64,000 nt of DNA from an uncultured Bacteroidales bacterium (GCA_934716995.1 CAKUYO010000005.1:1-64000), one strand, 5' to 3'; shown: positions 25,041 through 34,199, numbered from the stretch's first letter. Numbers and translations: made by a program. Notes: generated by a model from the sequence alone, not told the origin.

Positions 25041-25810
25041 TGAAAAGGCTGTTCTATATCTGTTTCCTGTGCGTGCTGGGTATAACGCTGACGGGATGCT
25101 ATACCCATCGTGAGATAGGTCTGCTCCAGGAGCCGACCAAGTGCAACAAACTGCCGCAATACGACAGCGCGGAGTATGTGCCGTATAAGATACGGGTAAA
25201 TGACGAGATTATCTACCGCCTGATCACTATGGATGAGACCATATCCAAGTCCATAATGGGCAACAACCAGAATACGGCAGGACAGTACGCCAATTCCTAT
25301 CGCGTCTATTCCGACGGAACCATCGACGTGCCGTTCCTGAAACCCGTGCATATAGCGGGTTTGACGGTGGAGCAGGCGCAAGATACCCTGCGTGCCGCTT
25401 TCCGCGAGATAATACCCGATGCGGATGTGAAACTGGCACTCTATAACAAGTATTTTACGGTTATCGGTGATATCAACTCGGGTGAGTACTATATATACAA
25501 GGAGAAACTCAATATCTTTCAGGCGTTGGCTATGACGGGCGACCTGATGAACTCGGGCGACCGCAAGCATGTGCGGATCATCCGCCCGCACGATGGCGGT
25601 GAACCCGAGGTGTTGGAGTTCGATATACGCACCAATTCGATTATCGACTCAAAGTACTACTATGTCTATCCCAACGATGTCATCTATGTGGCACGCACCA
25701 AGGATAGTTTCTTTAAGACCGCCAGTTATTCGGGTTTCCTCGGTCTGATAACCAGTTCGGTATCGCTCCTCGTTACCGTACTCAACTATACTTTATTGAT
25801 ACCCAACTAA
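25037..25810 (+). CDS. Polysaccharide export lipoprotein (Wza-like), copy 2
   Basis: 257 residues, lipobox LTGC. It has the same two-domain layout as the preceding protein (PYKIRVNDEIIYRL; VIGDINSGEYYIYKEKLNIFQAL) and a C-terminal hydrophobic segment. The two genes overlap by four bases, so they are a tandem paralogous pair. Having two may mean a mixed channel or two exporters; the sequence does not decide. Confidence 0.88.
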   Translation: MMKRLFYICFLCVLGITLTGCYTHREIGLLQEPTKCNKLPQYDSAEYVPYKIRVNDEIIYRLITMDETISKSIMGNNQNTAGQYANSYRVYSDGTIDVPFLKPVHIAGLTVEQAQDTLRAAFREIIPDADVKLALYNKYFTVIGDINSGEYYIYKEKLNIFQALAMTGDLMNSGDRKHVRIIRPHDGGEPEVLEFDIRTNSIIDSKYYYVYPNDVIYVARTKDSFFKTASYSGFLGLITSSVSLLVTVLNYTLLIPN

Positions 25811-25817
25811 TTGCAAT

Positions 25818-28379
25818 ATGGATACAAATCAACAATATACGCAGACTGGCAATAGTAATTACCTCAACGGAGGCAATGCTCCGTATGGCAACGGGCAGTA
25901 CTATGGCAATGGCAACTACTATAACCAGGGTGATCAGAGCGGTGATGGCGAGGAGGGGCAATCCAACTTCAACCTGATGGAGTGGGTAATGCTCTTTGTG
26001 CATTATTGGTATCTTTTTGCTATCGGCATCGCTATTGCGCTCGGTGTGTCTCTCCTTAAAAACCGCCGTTGGCTGCCGTCTTACTATTCTCAGGGGACGA
26101 TAATCATCAAAGAAACCATGGGGTATGGCGGTTCCAATTCCGCTTTGATGCAAGGTTTCGGTGTGGACGCCGGCTATCGCAATGTGAACAACCAGGTGAT
26201 TATGCTCGGGTCGTACGACCTGATGTGCCGCGTGGTGGATTCGCTGCCTTTTATGCAGACGGAGTATATTACGCAGGGGCGTTTCAAAACACGGAACCTC
26301 TATCGGCAGACACCTATTACCGTCGAACCTGTTACCATAGACCCGCGCGGATACGATGTAATGTTCCAGGTGGTGTTCAATGGCGACGGTACGATGAATA
26401 TATCGTATCAGAGTGAGGAGGATCCGTTCAGTCTCGTGGCACGCTACGGCGAACCGATACAGTGTCCGCTGTTTACCGCCACTGTCTGGCCTACCGATAA
26501 TATGACGGCAGGCGGCAAGATGTTTTTCCGTTTCCGTTCGCGTGAGTCGTTGGTGAACGAGTTTATGGGGCGCTTGCAACTCCGTTTTATCGGCGACGGA
26601 AGTACGGTGTTGGCACTCGCAATGACAAGCGAGACACCGCAGCGTGATTGCGAGTTTATCGACAAACTGGCAGAAATATATCTGCAGAAAAATCTTGAGC
26701 AAAAGAACGAGGTGGCGGAAAATTCCATCCGTTTTATCAACGAGCAGTTGGTGCATTTGCAGACCGCCCTCGAAGCCAGCGAAGGGGCAATGACCAATTT
26801 CCGGCAGGAGAACAAGTTCGTGGATGTCAGTTCGTATGCAGGACAATTGATGACCCGTATCTCCGGTTATGATCAGCAGGAGATGGAACTGCGTCTCAAA
26901 GAAACATATTTCGATTACCTGACCAACTATCTCAAGACCAATATCGAGAATGGAGCGGTCATTGCCCCTGCTTCTCTCGGGCTGAACGAGCCGATGCTGA
27001 TGACGCTTGTGCAGCAACTCAACGACCTGCGTATCCAGCGGGGGGAACTGACCGAAAAGAACGTCTATTATGCCAAATATACCAAGGACATAGAGAACGT
27101 CAAAACGGCAATCAGCGAGGTGGTCGGGAGTATGCGTGCTTCGCTCGAGATCGAGAAAAAAGACTTGCAGACCCGCTACTCGGACGTGGAAAAGGAAATA
27201 CAGAACCTTCCGACAAAAGAGTTGCAGATGGTGGCTATCGAACGCAATTATCGCATAGACGACAACTACTACACTTTCTTCCTTCAGAAGCGTGCTGAGG
27301 CAGAGATTCAGAAAGCCAGCAACACGCCCGATAATACCATTCTGGATAAGGCGCGTACCACGGCGGTCGTCAATTCCAAAGCCAAGAGCAAAACCACCAC
27401 TACGTGCCTGCTTGTCGGTTTGCTCATTCCTTTTGCTATCATCGTACTGAGCGAATTGCTCAATACCAAGTTGCGTTCGCCAAAAGATGTGCAGAAACTG
27501 CGCTTGTTCCGCTTGATAGGCACCTTGCGGCATACGCATCATACCAATCCTACCCTTGTGCGCGATAGTCCGCGCTCGGCGTATGCCGAGATGATGCGTG
27601 CTATTCGTACCCGTATCGAGTTTATTACCAAGCGCAAAGAGAATGTGGCGGTAGTGGTTACCTCTACTGAGTCGGGGGATGGCAAGACGTTCCTAAGCAC
27701 CAACCTCGCTTCGCTCTATGCTATGACGGGTAAGAAAACACTGCTTATCGACCTTGACCTTCGTAAGCCGAATGTGCATACCAAACTCGGTTTGGAGAAT
27801 GGTCCCGGTGTATCCAATTATCTCATCGGCGATTGTGCGTTGGAGGATACGATTGTGCGCAATGACAAGATTGGCTTTGATGTCATGCGTGCGGGTACTA
27901 TCCCCCCGAATCCCGGTGAATTGATCCATTCCGACGAACTGGCGGCTCTTATTACCGATATGCGGCAGAAATATGTGTATATTGTTATCGATACGTCGCC
28001 TATCGGCTTGGTTCCTGATGCGTATATGCTTATTGATCAGACAGATCTGTGCCTCTATGTCATCCGTTGTATGCAGACCAACAAGTCGTTCTGCAAGCAG
28101 ACCCTGCTGCAGATGACCGAAGTCGTGGACAATCCTGATAAGGTGCAGTTGGTACTTTCGGATATACCCAACGATTCCCGCCATGGTTACGGCTATGGCT
28201 ACGGGTATAAATACGGTTACGGCTATGGTTACGGTTATGGCTATGGCAATCCCTACAAGGCGGATAAAACGGGGCTGCGCTACCAAATGGAACGCCTGTG
28301 GGCTGCCGTGCTTCACAAGGATTTTACGGCTAATACCTCCTATTATACGGACGAAGAAGATGTCGGTTCGCAAAAGTAA
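25818..28379 (+). CDS. Wzc-like chain-length regulator and tyrosine autokinase
   Basis: 853 residues. An Asn/Gly/Tyr-rich cytoplasmic N-terminus (1-50), a Wzz domain between two membrane helices (about 60 and 535) with long coiled coils, and a BY-kinase domain: Walker A TESGDGKTF, Walker A' LLIDLDLRKP, Walker B VIDTSPIGL. The C-terminus has a run of Gly-Tyr repeats (28183-28250) and further tyrosines, the usual autophosphorylation cluster. It controls polymer length and export with the two lipoproteins encoded before it. Confidence 0.92.
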   Translation: MDTNQQYTQTGNSNYLNGGNAPYGNGQYYGNGNYYNQGDQSGDGEEGQSNFNLMEWVMLFVHYWYLFAIGIAIALGVSLLKNRRWLPSYYSQGTIIIKETMGYGGSNSALMQGFGVDAGYRNVNNQVIMLGSYDLMCRVVDSLPFMQTEYITQGRFKTRNLYRQTPITVEPVTIDPRGYDVMFQVVFNGDGTMNISYQSEEDPFSLVARYGEPIQCPLFTATVWPTDNMTAGGKMFFRFRSRESLVNEFMGRLQLRFIGDGSTVLALAMTSETPQRDCEFIDKLAEIYLQKNLEQKNEVAENSIRFINEQLVHLQTALEASEGAMTNFRQENKFVDVSSYAGQLMTRISGYDQQEMELRLKETYFDYLTNYLKTNIENGAVIAPASLGLNEPMLMTLVQQLNDLRIQRGELTEKNVYYAKYTKDIENVKTAISEVVGSMRASLEIEKKDLQTRYSDVEKEIQNLPTKELQMVAIERNYRIDDNYYTFFLQKRAEAEIQKASNTPDNTILDKARTTAVVNSKAKSKTTTTCLLVGLLIPFAIIVLSELLNTKLRSPKDVQKLRLFRLIGTLRHTHHTNPTLVRDSPRSAYAEMMRAIRTRIEFITKRKENVAVVVTSTESGDGKTFLSTNLASLYAMTGKKTLLIDLDLRKPNVHTKLGLENGPGVSNYLIGDCALEDTIVRNDKIGFDVMRAGTIPPNPGELIHSDELAALITDMRQKYVYIVIDTSPIGLVPDAYMLIDQTDLCLYVIRCMQTNKSFCKQTLLQMTEVVDNPDKVQLVLSDIPNDSRHGYGYGYGYKYGYGYGYGYGYGNPYKADKTGLRYQMERLWAAVLHKDFTANTSYYTDEEDVGSQK
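28183..28250. repeat. Gly-Tyr coding repeat
   Basis: GGYTAY hexamers repeated about ten times near the 3' end of the kinase gene. Codon choice varies (TAC/TAT, GGT/GGC), so the repeat is degenerate at the DNA level. Confidence 0.9.
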
Positions 28380-28406
28380 CTACTTGGATATTTCGGAAAA
28401 AAGCAG

Positions 28407-28414
28407 TATCTTTG
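28407..28414 (+). promoter_or_regulatory. Promoter (-7 box) of porQ-cmk-ispH-pfkA
   Basis: TATCTTTG followed by CAGCC; a weak TTGG lies near 28384. The implied start of transcription is just before the TTG codon at 28430. Confidence 0.65.
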
Positions 28415-28429
28415 CAGCCTGAAACAGGA

Positions 28430-29545
28430 TTGAATTTGCTAAGGAAAAGACTATATATTTTTGTGCTGGCAGGGCTTGCTATATTGGCAGTTATGCCTGC
28501 GCAGGCGCAATATACGGGGAGCGGAAGCAGCGTGTTTACGTTTCTCGGCTTGCCGGTGTCTTCGCGTATGAACGCCCTTGGCGGTAACAATGTGAGCGTG
28601 CGCGACGGGGACATATCCATGGCGATGAATAACCCCGCTCTGCTCGGGGCACTGACCGACAATGTGCTGCAACTCAACTATTCCTACTACCTGCCCGGTA
28701 CAATGTTCGGCAGTGTGCTGTACGGGCATAATTTCGGCCGTTCTAAAATAGAAAAGCCCTATTCGGGCGACGGGCAGCCTGACAAACCCAACTATTTTGC
28801 CGTAGGTATCCACTATTTGGATTACGGGCGTATGCAGTATGCCGATGGCGACGGCAACCTTACAGGGGGGACATTTACTGCAAAAGATATTCTTGTTGAT
28901 GTGATGTATGCACGCCAGTTGGGGCAATGTTTTTCGGTGGGCGTTACGCTCAAGCCGGTTTATTCGATATATGAGGCATACCGGTCTTTTGCGCTCGGCG
29001 CAGATGTGGGGGCACACTACCAGACGCGCGATTCTACGTTCCAACTCGGACTCTCTTTGCAAAACATCGGTTGGCAGGTCAAAGGTTTCTATAGCGATGA
29101 GGGGGGCAGTAATCACGAGATGCTGCCTATCAACCTGCAATTAGGTTTGAGTTACCGCGTGGCACATGCGCCGCTGCGTTTCTCGATGACCATCCATAAT
29201 ATGCAGCAATGGAACCTCGGCTACGAGGTTACCAACCGTGCTGATGTGTCGTCGCTTACCGATGAATCGAAACCCGTACAATGGTACGATATGATGTTCC
29301 GCCATACGATCTTCGCCGTGGATATCGTGCCGAAAAGCGAACGTTTTTATCTTACTGTCAGTTACAACCACCGCCGTCGTGCGGAGATGAACCTTATCGA
29401 CCAACGCTCGCTGGCAGGTTTTGCTTTCGGTGCGGGGGTACGTATCTATAAGTTCCGTCTCGGGTTTGCGATGTCGCAGATGACCAAGAGCAATTTTTCC
29501 TACCAGGTGGGCTTGAGCCTTGATATCAATTCTCTGTTGAAATGA
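28430..29545 (+). CDS. porQ: Type IX secretion system protein PorQ, TTG start
   Basis: 371 residues. Signal peptide ending MPAQAQ, then FTFLGLPVSSRMNALGGNN and MAMNNPALLGALTDNVLQLNY, the PorQ signature, and a long outer-membrane barrel. PorQ attaches to the outer face and helps the T9SS modify cargo. There is no ATG between the promoter and the signal peptide; TTG at 28430 or 28436 must be used. The gene overlaps cmk by four bases, a pairing common in this phylum. Confidence 0.88.
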   Translation: MNLLRKRLYIFVLAGLAILAVMPAQAQYTGSGSSVFTFLGLPVSSRMNALGGNNVSVRDGDISMAMNNPALLGALTDNVLQLNYSYYLPGTMFGSVLYGHNFGRSKIEKPYSGDGQPDKPNYFAVGIHYLDYGRMQYADGDGNLTGGTFTAKDILVDVMYARQLGQCFSVGVTLKPVYSIYEAYRSFALGADVGAHYQTRDSTFQLGLSLQNIGWQVKGFYSDEGGSNHEMLPINLQLGLSYRVAHAPLRFSMTIHNMQQWNLGYEVTNRADVSSLTDESKPVQWYDMMFRHTIFAVDIVPKSERFYLTVSYNHRRRAEMNLIDQRSLAGFAFGAGVRIYKFRLGFAMSQMTKSNFSYQVGLSLDINSLLK

Positions 29546-30222
29546 AAAAAATCATTGTTGCCGTTGACGGCTATTCGTCGTGCGGCAAATCGACCATTGC
29601 GAAAGCATTGGCGAAGTATGCAGGATATATGTATGTGGATACGGGCGCGATGTATCGCGCCACGGCACTCTATATGATGCAGCACAATGCTGCGGAGGTT
29701 GCGCAGATTATCCGTTTGCTGCCGGAGGTGAATATCCGCTTTGCCCTGCAGGCGGACGGCACACAGCATACCATGCTCAACGGGCAGGATGTGGAGTCGC
29801 ATATCCGTACGCTCGAAGTGGGCAACAGGGCTTCGCAGGTATCGCAGATTCGCGAGGTCAGACAGTTTCTGGTGGCGCAGCAGCAGGCAATGGGGCGAGA
29901 GAAAGGTATCGTTATGGACGGGCGTGACATCGGTACGGTGGTATTTCCCGGGGCGGAATTGAAACTGTTCCTTACCGCCTCGCCTGAAGTGCGGGCGCAG
30001 CGCCGTTTTGATGAACTGACAGCCAAAGGCGAACACCCGCAGTATGCTGACGTATTGGCAGATGTCAACGACCGTGACTACCGTGATACCCATCGTGCAG
30101 AGAGTCCTCTCCGCCGGGCTGACGACGCTGTTGTGGTGGATAACAGCCGGATGACGCGAGAGGAACAGATGGAAAAGGTGATAAGCCTTTTTCAACAAAG
30201 AATAAAGAACGAAGAACAATAA
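29542..30222 (+). CDS. cmk: (d)CMP kinase
   Basis: 226 residues. P-loop DGYSSCGKSTIAKAL, YVDTGAMYRA, MDGRDIGTVVFP and the later RRFDEL are standard Cmk motifs. Phosphorylates CMP and dCMP. The second gene of porQ-cmk-ispH-pfkA, with its start overlapping the porQ stop. The last codons and the gap to ispH consist of heptamer-like AAAGAAC repeats. Confidence 0.96.
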   Translation: MKKIIVAVDGYSSCGKSTIAKALAKYAGYMYVDTGAMYRATALYMMQHNAAEVAQIIRLLPEVNIRFALQADGTQHTMLNGQDVESHIRTLEVGNRASQVSQIREVRQFLVAQQQAMGREKGIVMDGRDIGTVVFPGAELKLFLTASPEVRAQRRFDELTAKGEHPQYADVLADVNDRDYRDTHRAESPLRRADDAVVVDNSRMTREEQMEKVISLFQQRIKNEEQ

Positions 30223-30294
30223 ATAAAATGGCATTGAGCGGGTATAAAGTAGTTTATTCTCTGTTCTTTGTCCATTGTTCATTGTCTCAAGATA
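30223..30294. repeat. Heptamer arrays in the cmk-ispH gap
   Basis: Period 7: CTTTGTC, CATTGTT, CATTGTC and preceding CTCTGTT. The end of cmk also reads AAAGAAT, AAAGAAC, GAAGAAC. Confidence 0.6.
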
Positions 30295-31170
30295 ATGTTT
30301 GTAACTATTGACAGCGGTAGCGGGTTCTGCTTTGGGGTTACAAGCGCCATACAGAAAGCCGAAGAGGAACTCAAACGGGGTCCGCTCTATTGTTTGGGGG
30401 ACATCGTCCACAACGGGCAGGAGGTGGAGCGGTTGGCTAATCTCGGTTTGGAAACCATTGACTACGACGATCTGCGTACCCTGCACCATGTGCGTGTCCT
30501 GTTGCGGGCGCACGGAGAACCGCCGAGTACCTATCATATTGCCGGGCAGAACCAGATAGAGATCATCGATGCCAGTTGTCCGGTGGTATTGCACCTGCAA
30601 AAGCGTATTCGCGAGACCTATCAACGCTTGCGCCAAACCGAACCTGGCGGTTACTCGCAGATTGTTATCTTCGGCAAGCAGGGACATGCGGAAGTCATTG
30701 GGCTGCAGGGGCAGACCAACAATACCGCCATCGTTGTGGAGCGGCTGGCGGATACAGACCGGTTGGATTTCAGCCGCCCGATCTGTCTTTTTTCGCAAAC
30801 GACCAAGTCGGTCGAGGAGTTTCACCAATTAGTGGAAACCATACAAAGCCGTATGCAGGCGGGTGTGCCGTTTGAGTGGCACGATACGATTTGCCGCAAT
30901 GTGGCGAACCGTGTGGAGAAACTGCGCCGGTTTGCCCAGGCGAATGATATGGTTATCTTTGTGGGCGGCAAAAAGTCCTCCAACGCCAAAGTGCTGTTCC
31001 AACACTGCCAGGAAGCCAATTCTCGCACGATTTTTGTTAGTAGTGATACGGAACTGACCGACGACCTTTTGGCTGCCTGCCACGCTGTGGAGCGTGTGGG
31101 TATCTGCGGTGCCACCTCCACCCCGCTATGGCTGATGGAGCGGGTTGCAGAGAAAGTGAAAAAATCCTAA
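30295..31170 (+). CDS. ispH: 4-hydroxy-3-methylbut-2-enyl diphosphate reductase
   Basis: 291 residues. The three cluster-binding cysteines are in SGFCFGV, DASCPVV and DTICRNVANR; LRAHGEPP and SQTTKS are active-site motifs. Last step of the MEP pathway, giving IPP and DMAPP. Start ATG 30295 puts the first Cys about 13 residues in, as usual. Between cmk and pfkA. Confidence 0.96.
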   Translation: MFVTIDSGSGFCFGVTSAIQKAEEELKRGPLYCLGDIVHNGQEVERLANLGLETIDYDDLRTLHHVRVLLRAHGEPPSTYHIAGQNQIEIIDASCPVVLHLQKRIRETYQRLRQTEPGGYSQIVIFGKQGHAEVIGLQGQTNNTAIVVERLADTDRLDFSRPICLFSQTTKSVEEFHQLVETIQSRMQAGVPFEWHDTICRNVANRVEKLRRFAQANDMVIFVGGKKSSNAKVLFQHCQEANSRTIFVSSDTELTDDLLAACHAVERVGICGATSTPLWLMERVAEKVKKS

Positions 31171-31239
31171 AGTCCTTAATGACCTTATTGTCCTTAAAGA
31201 CCTTATAAAAATGTAAATCCTAAAACCAATTACATAACA
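31171..31239. repeat. Nonamer array in the ispH-pfkA gap
   Basis: AAGTCCTTA, ATGACCTTA, TTGTCCTTA, AAGACCTTA: period 9, four units (about 31171-31206). Confidence 0.75.
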
Positions 31240-32223
31240 ATGGAATACAAAATTAACACAGTGGGTGTGTTCACCTCAGGTGGAGATGCACCCGGTATGA
31301 ATGCTGCCGTGCGTGCCGTAACACGTGCGGCTATCAGCAACGGTATCAAAGTGAAGGCTATCTACCGGGGCTACAAAGGCTTGATAGACGATGATATAAA
31401 AGAGTTCAATACACAGGATGTGAGCGACATCATCCAGCGGGGCGGAACGATTATCAAATCGGCTCGCTGTGAGGAATTCAAGACCCCCGAAGGGCGCAAA
31501 CAGGCGTATGACAATCTGGTTAAAGAGCAGATCGATGCGCTTGTGGCTATCGGTGGCGACGGTACGTTTACGGGTGCGCGTATGTTTGCGCAGGAGTATA
31601 ACGTGCCGATTATCGGCATCCCCGGTACGATTGACAACGACCTGTGGGGTACGGACACCACTATCGGCTATGATACCGCCCTCAATACGATTATGCACTG
31701 CGTGGATATCCTGCGCGATACGGCGTCGTCGCACGAGCGTGTATTCCTTGTCGAGGTGATGGGGCGTGATGCCGGCTTCCTGACGCTCAATGCGGCCATT
31801 GCTGCGGGAGCCGAAGCGGCTATCATTCCCGAGCGGGCTACTATTATGGAGCAGATCGAAGCGGCTATCGGTCAGGGGCGTCGCAAGAGCAAGAACTCGA
31901 GTATCGTCCTTGTGCAGGAGCATGCTATCGAGGGCGGTGCTACGGCGGTGGCTAACTTGATAGCGGAAGCGCATCCCGAGTATAGTCCGCGCGTAACCAT
32001 TCTCGGACACCTGCAGCGTGGAGGTTCGCCTACGGCTGACGACCGGATTCTCGCTTCGCGTATGGGTATTGCCGCTATCCAAGCCCTCCTTGAGGAGCAG
32101 CGCAGTATTATGGTGGGTATTCAGAACGATGAGATCGTCTATGTACCGCTCATCAAAGCCATCAAAGAGAAGAAAGACGTCAAAGCCGACAAGTGGGCGG
32201 CTATGCAGATCCTGTCTATCTGA
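31240..32223 (+). CDS. pfkA: ATP-dependent 6-phosphofructokinase
   Basis: 327 residues. ATP-site [11 protein letters not shown] and GGDGTFTGA (the GGDG form points to ATP rather than pyrophosphate), catalytic [16 protein letters not shown], substrate site [10 protein letters not shown]. Phosphorylates fructose 6-phosphate in glycolysis. End of the porQ-cmk-ispH-pfkA run, with a strong terminator. Confidence 0.96.
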   Translation: MEYKINTVGVFTSGGDAPGMNAAVRAVTRAAISNGIKVKAIYRGYKGLIDDDIKEFNTQDVSDIIQRGGTIIKSARCEEFKTPEGRKQAYDNLVKEQIDALVAIGGDGTFTGARMFAQEYNVPIIGIPGTIDNDLWGTDTTIGYDTALNTIMHCVDILRDTASSHERVFLVEVMGRDAGFLTLNAAIAAGAEAAIIPERATIMEQIEAAIGQGRRKSKNSSIVLVQEHAIEGGATAVANLIAEAHPEYSPRVTILGHLQRGGSPTADDRILASRMGIAAIQALLEEQRSIMVGIQNDEIVYVPLIKAIKEKKDVKADKWAAMQILSI

Positions 32224-32242
32224 TACGTATATAAAACCGAAC

Positions 32243-32283
32243 AAAAAAGAGATTGCTACGTGGTGTGGCAATCTCTTTTTTTG
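32243..32283 (+). terminator. Rho-independent terminator of pfkA
   Basis: AAAAAGAGATTGC and GCAATCTCTTTTT around a GC-poor loop, followed by T. Confidence 0.9.
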
Positions 32284-32326
32284 TTGTTTCTGTTCCCATT
32301 CGTAGTTCTTTCCTTATACTAATTGC

Positions 32327-32370
32327 ATCGGGTTATTATCGGGTTGTTAACGGGTTATTAACGGGTTGTT
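32327..32370. repeat. 11-bp direct repeat array, 4 units
   Basis: ATCGGGTTATT, ATCGGGTTGTT, AACGGGTTATT, AACGGGTTGTT: alternate units share their ends, as if a 22-bp dimer had doubled. Confidence 0.95.
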
Positions 32371-32403
32371 CGTTATAGGATACGCGGTGTTTACCATGCT
32401 GTT

Positions 32404-32459
32404 CGGCTGGTAGTGGCGCACAATACCATTGTGTGCGCAGCACGCGCCACCATCAGCCG
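32404..32459. repeat. 56-bp interspersed palindrome, copy C
   Basis: Same length and core as 4429-4484 and 7991-8046 (GGCGCACAATACCATTGTG, then GCGCAGCACGCGCC). Confidence 0.85.
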
Positions 32460-32700
32460 CTGGGGCAAGTATCTGTATGGTCAATACAGCACGGCGCGTG
32501 TTCGGATTTCCTGCAAGCAACGCGCAGTAGGGTGGATGGTTGCGCCGCAAGAAAAGGTGTGTAGGACATCTTTCGTCTGTTTTTCTTGCCGTTTGCGGCA
32601 TAGGAAACATTGGCTATCAACCCTTCGGCAATTGTGGGCAATGTTATTGCTCTCTGCTTTAGATAGAGGCACTTCGTTAGTTCCCGAAAAATAGGCGCAC

Positions 32701-32737
32701 AAAAAAGAGACTGCCTCGATGAAGCAGTCTCTCTTAT
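32701..32737 (-). terminator. Rho-independent terminator of rpsT
   Basis: AAGAGACTGC and GCAGTCTCTCTT around an 8-base loop; T-run on the minus strand. Confidence 0.85.
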
Positions 32738-32758
32738 ATATCGGTTTATTGAATTGAA

Positions 32759-33013
32759 TTAAGCGAGTTTGTTAACGTAAATCGCCAATTTCGATTTCAA
32801 GTTCGCAGCCTTGTTCTGGTGGATAATGTTGCGTTTAGCCAGTTTGTCCAGCATCGAACTTACTTTCGGCAGTGCTGCTGCAGCGGCTGCTTTATCGGTG
32901 GTTGCACGCAGGTCGCGAACGGCGTTGCGGGCGGTTTTAGCGTAATAGTGGTTGCGAGCCTTGCGGGTAGCCGTTTGGCGGATGCGCTTCAAAGAAGATT
33001 TGTGATTTGCCAT
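32759..33013 (-). CDS. rpsT: Ribosomal protein bS20
   Basis: 84 residues, [20 protein letters not shown] at the start and [12 protein letters not shown] near the end, both characteristic. Small-subunit protein bound to 16S rRNA. Transcribed after tRNA-Glu from the promoter at 33200-33231, with its own terminator. Confidence 0.97.
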   Translation of the reverse strand: MANHKSSLKRIRQTATRKARNHYYAKTARNAVRDLRATTDKAAAAAALPKVSSMLDKLAKRNIIHQNKAANLKSKLAIYVNKLA

Positions 33014-33083
33014 CTTAGTAAATAGATGAAATTGTTAATACAAATGTGTTACCTTTGAGGAAGGTTTTCTTTGCGATTGTTAG

Positions 33084-33155
33084 TAGTCCATAGCAGAGTC
33101 GAACTGCTCTTTAGAGAATGAAAATCTCTCGTCCTAACCGATAGACGAATGGACC
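33084..33155 (-). tRNA. tRNA-Glu (UUC)
   Basis: 72 bases. Anticodon loop TTTTCAT gives UUC; T arm AGCAG-TTCGACT-CTGCT. The acceptor GGTCCAT pairs with ATGGACT, with a G-U first pair. The 3' CCA is not encoded. It lies between the promoter at 33200 and rpsT. Confidence 0.95.
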
Positions 33156-33199
33156 TCGTCGAAAATATATAACGACACCTTTCCGGCGAAAAGCGGGTG

Positions 33200-33231
33200 C
33201 AAAGGTACTGCAAAAGTTTGAATTGTGCAAA
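33200..33231 (-). promoter_or_regulatory. Promoter of tRNA-Glu and rpsT
   Basis: Minus strand TTTG (33228-33231), 20 bases, TACCTTTG (33200-33207). Confidence 0.8.
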
Positions 33232-33289
33232 TTTTACAAAGAAAAAATGCTTTTTCTGTTGATTTATTGTGTATTTGGTCTAATTGTTG

Positions 33290-33297
33290 TATCTTTG
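33290..33297 (+). promoter_or_regulatory. Promoter (-7 box) of the barrel / TonB receptor operon
   Basis: TATCTTTG followed by CAGCG; the -33 region is ATTG near 33266. Confidence 0.65.
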
Positions 33298-33321
33298 CAG
33301 CGCAAATAATGTCTGTTTTTT

Positions 33322-34107
33322 ATGGAATTTCTGCCGAAAAAAATATATTGCACCTTGTTCCTTGTGTGTGCGCTGTGTGCGTACGCGTATGCACAGGAGA
33401 GTGTTCGTCAGCCTGATTTGCAGGTGGCGGACAATAGTTTCTTCGATCCTACCCGCAAAGAGAAAAAGCAGGAGGCGTACAAATTCGGTGTGGAGTATCG
33501 TGTCGAGGCTGGCTACGTACAGGCCAACCAGCGCACAAAGAACTATTCTTATCCCGATATGTTCCTGCATGGTGCGCGCGTGGGTGCCACGTTTACTTTC
33601 CTGCTGCCTATCCATTTCAGTTTGCAGACGGGTGTGCTTTACTCCGTTACTTATGGGCGAAATGAGCAGCATTGGCGTTCCATGGATGCCCCGAGTGTGC
33701 AGACCGAGTATATCCGGCATCGTGTTTTGGAGCATAATCTCACTGTCCCCGTGCGCTGTTTCTATACCATTCCGCTTTGGAAACAACTGAATATGTTCTT
33801 CTATGGCGGTCCGCAGTTGCAAATCGGTATGGCGCAAACCGACTATATGCACCTGCACCTGAGCGAGGGTACGCTCCAATGGCTTCAGGAAAAAGGCGTA
33901 CAGACCGGGCAATACGACCGCTACGGGAGCGACGAACTCTACCGCACCAATATCCAGATGGGTGTCGGCGGCGGTTTCGAGTGGGATAGATACCGCCTGC
34001 AATCCGGGTATGATTTCGGGTTGAACAACTTGGTTAAAACGAAGATAATCAACGACCAGCATCTGTGGGAATGGAGTTGGTACGTTAGTTTCAGTTATAA
34101 ATTCTAA
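33322..34107 (+). CDS. Outer-membrane beta-barrel protein (PorT-like)
   Basis: 261 residues. Signal peptide ending AYAQ. A linker rich in charged residues is followed by about eight amphipathic strands, and the last residue is Phe (SFSYKF). The fold resembles the PorT-type barrels of Bacteroidota, but the role is unknown. It precedes the TonB receptor by 94 bases with a TPP aptamer between, and no promoter motif lies in that gap, so the two genes are probably cotranscribed. Confidence 0.7.
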   Translation: MEFLPKKIYCTLFLVCALCAYAYAQESVRQPDLQVADNSFFDPTRKEKKQEAYKFGVEYRVEAGYVQANQRTKNYSYPDMFLHGARVGATFTFLLPIHFSLQTGVLYSVTYGRNEQHWRSMDAPSVQTEYIRHRVLEHNLTVPVRCFYTIPLWKQLNMFFYGGPQLQIGMAQTDYMHLHLSEGTLQWLQEKGVQTGQYDRYGSDELYRTNIQMGVGGGFEWDRYRLQSGYDFGLNNLVKTKIINDQHLWEWSWYVSFSYKF

Positions 34108-34130
34108 CTATACAAAGAACTTTCGTTCAG

Positions 34131-34199
34131 ATTCGTTCGGGGTGCCGTGATGGCTGAGATCAAACCCGTTGAACCTGCACAGGTAATTCTGTAGAGGGA
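34131..34199 (+). promoter_or_regulatory. TPP riboswitch (THI element)
   Basis: Matches the conserved TPP aptamer in order: CGGGGTGCC, GGCTGAGA, ACCCGTTGAACCTG, GGTAATTCTG and AGGGAA. The optional P3 arm is reduced to a small GCC/GGC stem. The conserved 3' AGGGAA ends two or three bases before the ATG at 34202, leaving no room for a separate expression platform. Thiamine pyrophosphate binding should therefore act on translation of the TonB receptor. Confidence 0.9.

Larger units (their letters stand above)
32284..32700. other. Repeat-rich intergenic region
   Basis: No gene. Contains a four-unit 11-bp array (32327-32370), the third 56-bp palindrome (32404-32459), a CCTGCAAGC...GTAGGGTGG module and a TTGCCGTTTGCGGCATAGG hairpin (about 32587-32605), both with relatives near the first palindrome copy at 4238-4410 but in a different order. 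Confidence 0.7.

Noticed and set aside
25782..27542. 586-codon minus-strand frame opposite the Wzc-like kinase
   Set aside because: The kinase has Walker motifs and proper length; the antisense frame is His-rich without recognisable domain.
28180..28250. Phase-variable repeat in the kinase tail
   Set aside because: The Gly-Tyr codons vary and the unit is six bases, so slippage would keep the frame; no switch is expected.
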